Below, one piece after another: positions 15,642 through 17,695 of a DNA stretch of 17,695 nucleotides. The notes beneath the pieces were generated by a model, which saw only the letters and a list, made by a program, of their open reading frames with translations, was not told the DNA's origin and made no database searches. Within the stretch, counting starts at the first letter, position 1. Each line of letters opens with the position of its first letter. Origin of the DNA: an uncultured Chromatiaceae bacterium (GTDB lineage: Bacteria > Pseudomonadota > Gammaproteobacteria > Enterobacterales > Alteromonadaceae); NCBI GenBank assembly GCA_946481195.1, contig CAMLNG010000017.1, forward strand, positions 1 through 17,695, read 5' to 3'. A program made the position numbers and the translations under genes.

Positions 15642-16031
15642 TCAAAACAGGCCGGCAACAGCCGTCAGGATTGGCGCGTTTGCATCCGGAAACTGATAAC
15701 CGGCCAGCTCAGTGTGATGGACCCAGGCCACTTGCTGGCCTTCACGCCCTTCCCCGTCTCCTTGTGGATTGACCACATGCCAGACATCCAGCAATACCCG
15801 TTTTTCCGGATAATCATATTCCAGCTGCAACAGTGGCAAAGCCTCAGTGACGGTCAGCCCGACTTCTTCCCAAAGCTCCCGGTGCAACGCCTGCAACACC
15901 GTTTCGCCCTGCTCAACTTTACCACCGGGAAACTCCCAGCGGCCGCCCTGATGCAGCTGGTCTGGTCGTTTGCTGATGAAAACTTGTTCGCCCCTGGTAA
16001 TGACCCCGACAGCAACATGAATTGATTTCAC
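15642..16031 (-). CDS. mutT: 8-oxo-dGTP diphosphatase (Nudix)
   Basis: MutT cleans oxidised 8-oxo-dGTP from the nucleotide pool, preventing A:T to C:G transversions. The start is chosen as GTG at 16029-16031, which has GAGGA 5 bases upstream and gives 129 aa, exactly the length of E. coli MutT. The longer frame to 16082 would translate through the secA terminator. The Nudix box GX5EX7REUXEEXGU is complete at 37-59 (GKVEQGE...RELWEEVGL). The preceding GGRWEFPGG is typical. It follows secA on the same strand, as in E. coli, but behind a terminator hairpin, so expression probably depends on read-through. Confidence 0.95.
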   Translation of the reverse strand: MKSIHVAVGVITRGEQVFISKRPDQLHQGGRWEFPGGKVEQGETVLQALHRELWEEVGLTVTEALPLLQLEYDYPEKRVLLDVWHVVNPQGDGEGREGQQVAWVHHTELAGYQFPDANAPILTAVAGLF

Positions 16032-16068
16032 TTTGATCCTCTTTTCCGGTGGCTCTGCCTGAAAATGC

Positions 16069-16094
16069 AAAAAGCAGAGCAAGCTCTGCTTTTT
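16069..16094 (-). terminator. Intrinsic terminator after secA, before mutT
   Basis: AAAAAGCAGAG / CTCTGCTTTTT forms an 11-bp stem with a 4-base loop. It lies 26 bp after the secA stop. T runs occur on both strands, so it could work in both directions. It lies just upstream of the mutT ribosome site with no obvious new promoter in between. Confidence 0.88.
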
Positions 16095-16110
16095 ATCCGG
16101 TCTGCGGCGC

Positions 16111-16130
16111 TCAGCTTAGCTCAGCTCAGC
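16111..16130. repeat. Pentanucleotide repeat across the secA stop
   Basis: TCAGC-TTAGC-TCAGC-TCAGC is four units of a 5-base repeat with one mismatch. The secA stop codon is TCA (TGA on the minus strand) at 16121-16123, inside this tract. Slippage here would change the last two or three residues of SecA. It may be chance. Confidence 0.5.
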
Positions 16131-17695
16131 TTGCCATGACACTGTTTGTATTTTTTGCCCGAGCCACAAGGGCATGGGTCATTGCGGCCGATTTTCTCCG
16201 CATCGCGGAACACAGGTCCTGGCGGCGTTGCCGGCACTTCACCGCCGATATGTTCAGCTTCTTCATGCTGATACGCCATTTCAACCTGATCAGCCTTACG
16301 ACGTTGCTCTTCAACGGCCTCAACATCTTCCGGCGCGCGGATCTGTACGCGGCTCAGCACACCAACCACATCCAGTTTCAGCTGATCCAGCATATTGGAG
16401 AACAGCTCAAAGGCTTCACGCTTGTATTCCTGTTTCGGGTTCTTCTGCGCATAACCGCGCAGGTTGATACCCTGACGCAGGTGATCCATCGCTGCCAGAT
16501 GCTCTTTCCAATGTGTGTCGAGGCTTTGCAGCATCACAGCCTTTTCAAACTGGCGTAATACCGGTGCACCAACCATCTCTTCTTTCAGCTGGTAAGTTTT
16601 CTCAACAACGTCCTGGATACGCTCCCGCAGTTTTTCTTCAAACAGTTTGTTATCGTCAGCCAGCCATTTGGCGATTGGCATGTCGATGGCAAAATCTGCA
16701 CGGAAACGGGCTTCCAGGCCAGGAATATCCCACATCTCATCCAGCGATTGTGGTGGAATATACTGACTGATCACCGATTCCACGACGTCCTGACGTACGG
16801 CTGCGATGGTTTCAGTGATATCTTCCGCTGCCAGCAACTCATTACGCTGCTCGTAAACAACTTTACGCTGGTCATTGGCAACATCATCAAATTCAAGTAA
16901 TTGCTTACGGATATCGAAGTTGCGCGCTTCTACTTTGCGCTGTGCATTTTCTATAGCGCGACTGACCAGTGGATGTTCAATGGCTTCGCCCGGTTCCATC
17001 CCCAGTTTACGCATCATGCCGGCCATCCGGTCAGACGCGAAAATACGCATTAATGCATCATCCAGTGCCAGGTAAAAACGGCTGGAACCAGCGTCGCCCT
17101 GACGACCAGAACGACCGCGCAGCTGGTTGTCAATCCGGCGCGATTCGTGGCGTTCAGTACCGATAATATGTAAACCACCCGCAGCTATGACAGCGTCATG
17201 GCGCTGCTGCCACTCAGCTTTTAATGCCGCGATTTGATCTTCTGTTGGGTTATCAAGTTTCGCAACGTCCGCCTGCCAGTTACCGCCTAATACGATATCT
17301 GTACCCCGACCTGCCATATTGGTCGCGATGGTGACTGTGCCCGGACGACCGGCTTCAGCAATAATCTGCGCTTCGTTTGCGTGGAACTTGGCGTTTAATA
17401 CCTGATGCGGGATTTTCGCTTTATGCAGCAATGAAGATAAATATTCAGAGCTTTCAATCGACGCAGTACCCACCAGAATTGGCCGCATCAGCGCACGGGT
17501 CGCTTCGATATCTTTAATAATCGCCTGATATTTCTCTTCTGCGGTCAGATACACCAAATCAGGCATATCTTTACGCACCATTGGTCTGTTGGTTGGGACT
17601 ACGATAGTCTCCAGGCCATAAATTTGTTGGAATTCAAAGGCTTCAGTGTCTGCTGTCCCGGTCATACCGGCCAGTTTGTCGTACAAACGGAAGTA
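16121..17695 (-). CDS. secA: Protein translocase ATPase SecA, C-terminal part, cut by window edge
   Basis: SecA is the motor that pushes preproteins through SecYEG. 524 residues are visible, beginning [20 protein letters not shown] (frame open to the window edge), so roughly the first 380 residues are missing. The second ATPase domain shows [22 protein letters not shown] and [20 protein letters not shown] with SGRQGD. The helical scaffold and wing follow. The C-terminal zinc motif [13 protein letters not shown] (Cys508, Cys510, Cys519, His520 of the fragment) binds SecB and phospholipid in E. coli. A linker of about 40 residues precedes it. The start of the gene is outside the window. A terminator and then mutT follow. 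Confidence 0.98.
   Translation of the reverse strand, partial: YFRLYDKLAGMTGTADTEAFEFQQIYGLETIVVPTNRPMVRKDMPDLVYLTAEEKYQAIIKDIEATRALMRPILVGTASIESSEYLSSLLHKAKIPHQVLNAKFHANEAQIIAEAGRPGTVTIATNMAGRGTDIVLGGNWQADVAKLDNPTEDQIAALKAEWQQRHDAVIAAGGLHIIGTERHESRRIDNQLRGRSGRQGDAGSSRFYLALDDALMRIFASDRMAGMMRKLGMEPGEAIEHPLVSRAIENAQRKVEARNFDIRKQLLEFDDVANDQRKVVYEQRNELLAAEDITETIAAVRQDVVESVISQYIPPQSLDEMWDIPGLEARFRADFAIDMPIAKWLADDNKLFEEKLRERIQDVVEKTYQLKEEMVGAPVLRQFEKAVMLQSLDTHWKEHLAAMDHLRQGINLRGYAQKNPKQEYKREAFELFSNMLDQLKLDVVGVLSRVQIRAPEDVEAVEEQRRKADQVEMAYQHEEAEHIGGEVPATPPGPVFRDAEKIGRNDPCPCGSGKKYKQCHGKLS

Noticed and set aside
16049..16558. Plus-strand open frame of 169 codons opposite secA
   Set aside because: It is antisense to the conserved C-terminal region of secA and runs through the terminator.
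1..17695. CRISPR array, tRNA, rRNA, insertion sequence, toxin-antitoxin or phage genes
   Set aside because: No regularly spaced direct repeats, tRNA cloverleaf, rRNA segments or transposase or integrase motifs were seen on either strand by eye.

Overview
The window reads as chromosomal core from a gammaproteobacterium of roughly balanced base composition. Gene order matches the conserved block known from Escherichia coli (secA-mutT-yacG-zapD-coaE-hofC-hofB-ppdD-nadC-ampD-ampE-pdhR-aceE-aceF-lpd). Two differences stand out: complete type IV pilus genes (pilA, pilB, pilC, pilD) occupy the hof/ppdD position, and a membrane-anchored retropepsin-like protease sits between ampD and nadC. That arrangement suggests an Alteromonadales or Rheinheimera-like organism. 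The genus is inferred from recalled gene order, not tested. I found no mobile genes, CRISPR array, rRNA or tRNA, and no obviously novel multi-gene system.

Layout. On the minus strand from 7551 down to 1 lie ampD-ampE (recycling of cell-wall fragments), then pdhR-aceE-aceF-lpdA (a repressor and the three pyruvate dehydrogenase subunits; lpdA is cut by the window edge). On the plus strand from about 7606 to 15629 lie the retropepsin-like protease, nadC (NAD synthesis), pilA, pilB-pilC-pilD, coaE (CoA synthesis), zapD (FtsZ bundling) and yacG (gyrase inhibitor). On the minus strand from 17695 to 15642 lie secA (cut by the window edge) and mutT, which converge on yacG.

How the parts work together. 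PdhR probably represses its own operon: two near-perfect TGGTnnnACCA operators lie upstream of it. PilA is the pilin subunit, PilD cleaves its leader, PilB powers assembly and PilC is the inner-membrane platform. pilA has its own leader and terminator, and a good sigma-54 type promoter lies about 200 bp upstream of it, as expected for a PilS/PilR-controlled pilin. pilBCD has a separate sigma-70-like promoter and runs on into coaE.

The most notable non-coding features are the paired PdhR operators, a long perfect hairpin (REP- or MITE-like) next to ampE, the layered pilA control region, and a terminator between secA and mutT that probably reduces mutT expression. In four genes (aceF, ampD, pilB, mutT) ribosome-binding-site spacing favours a start inside the longest possible reading frame; the coordinates below use those starts.
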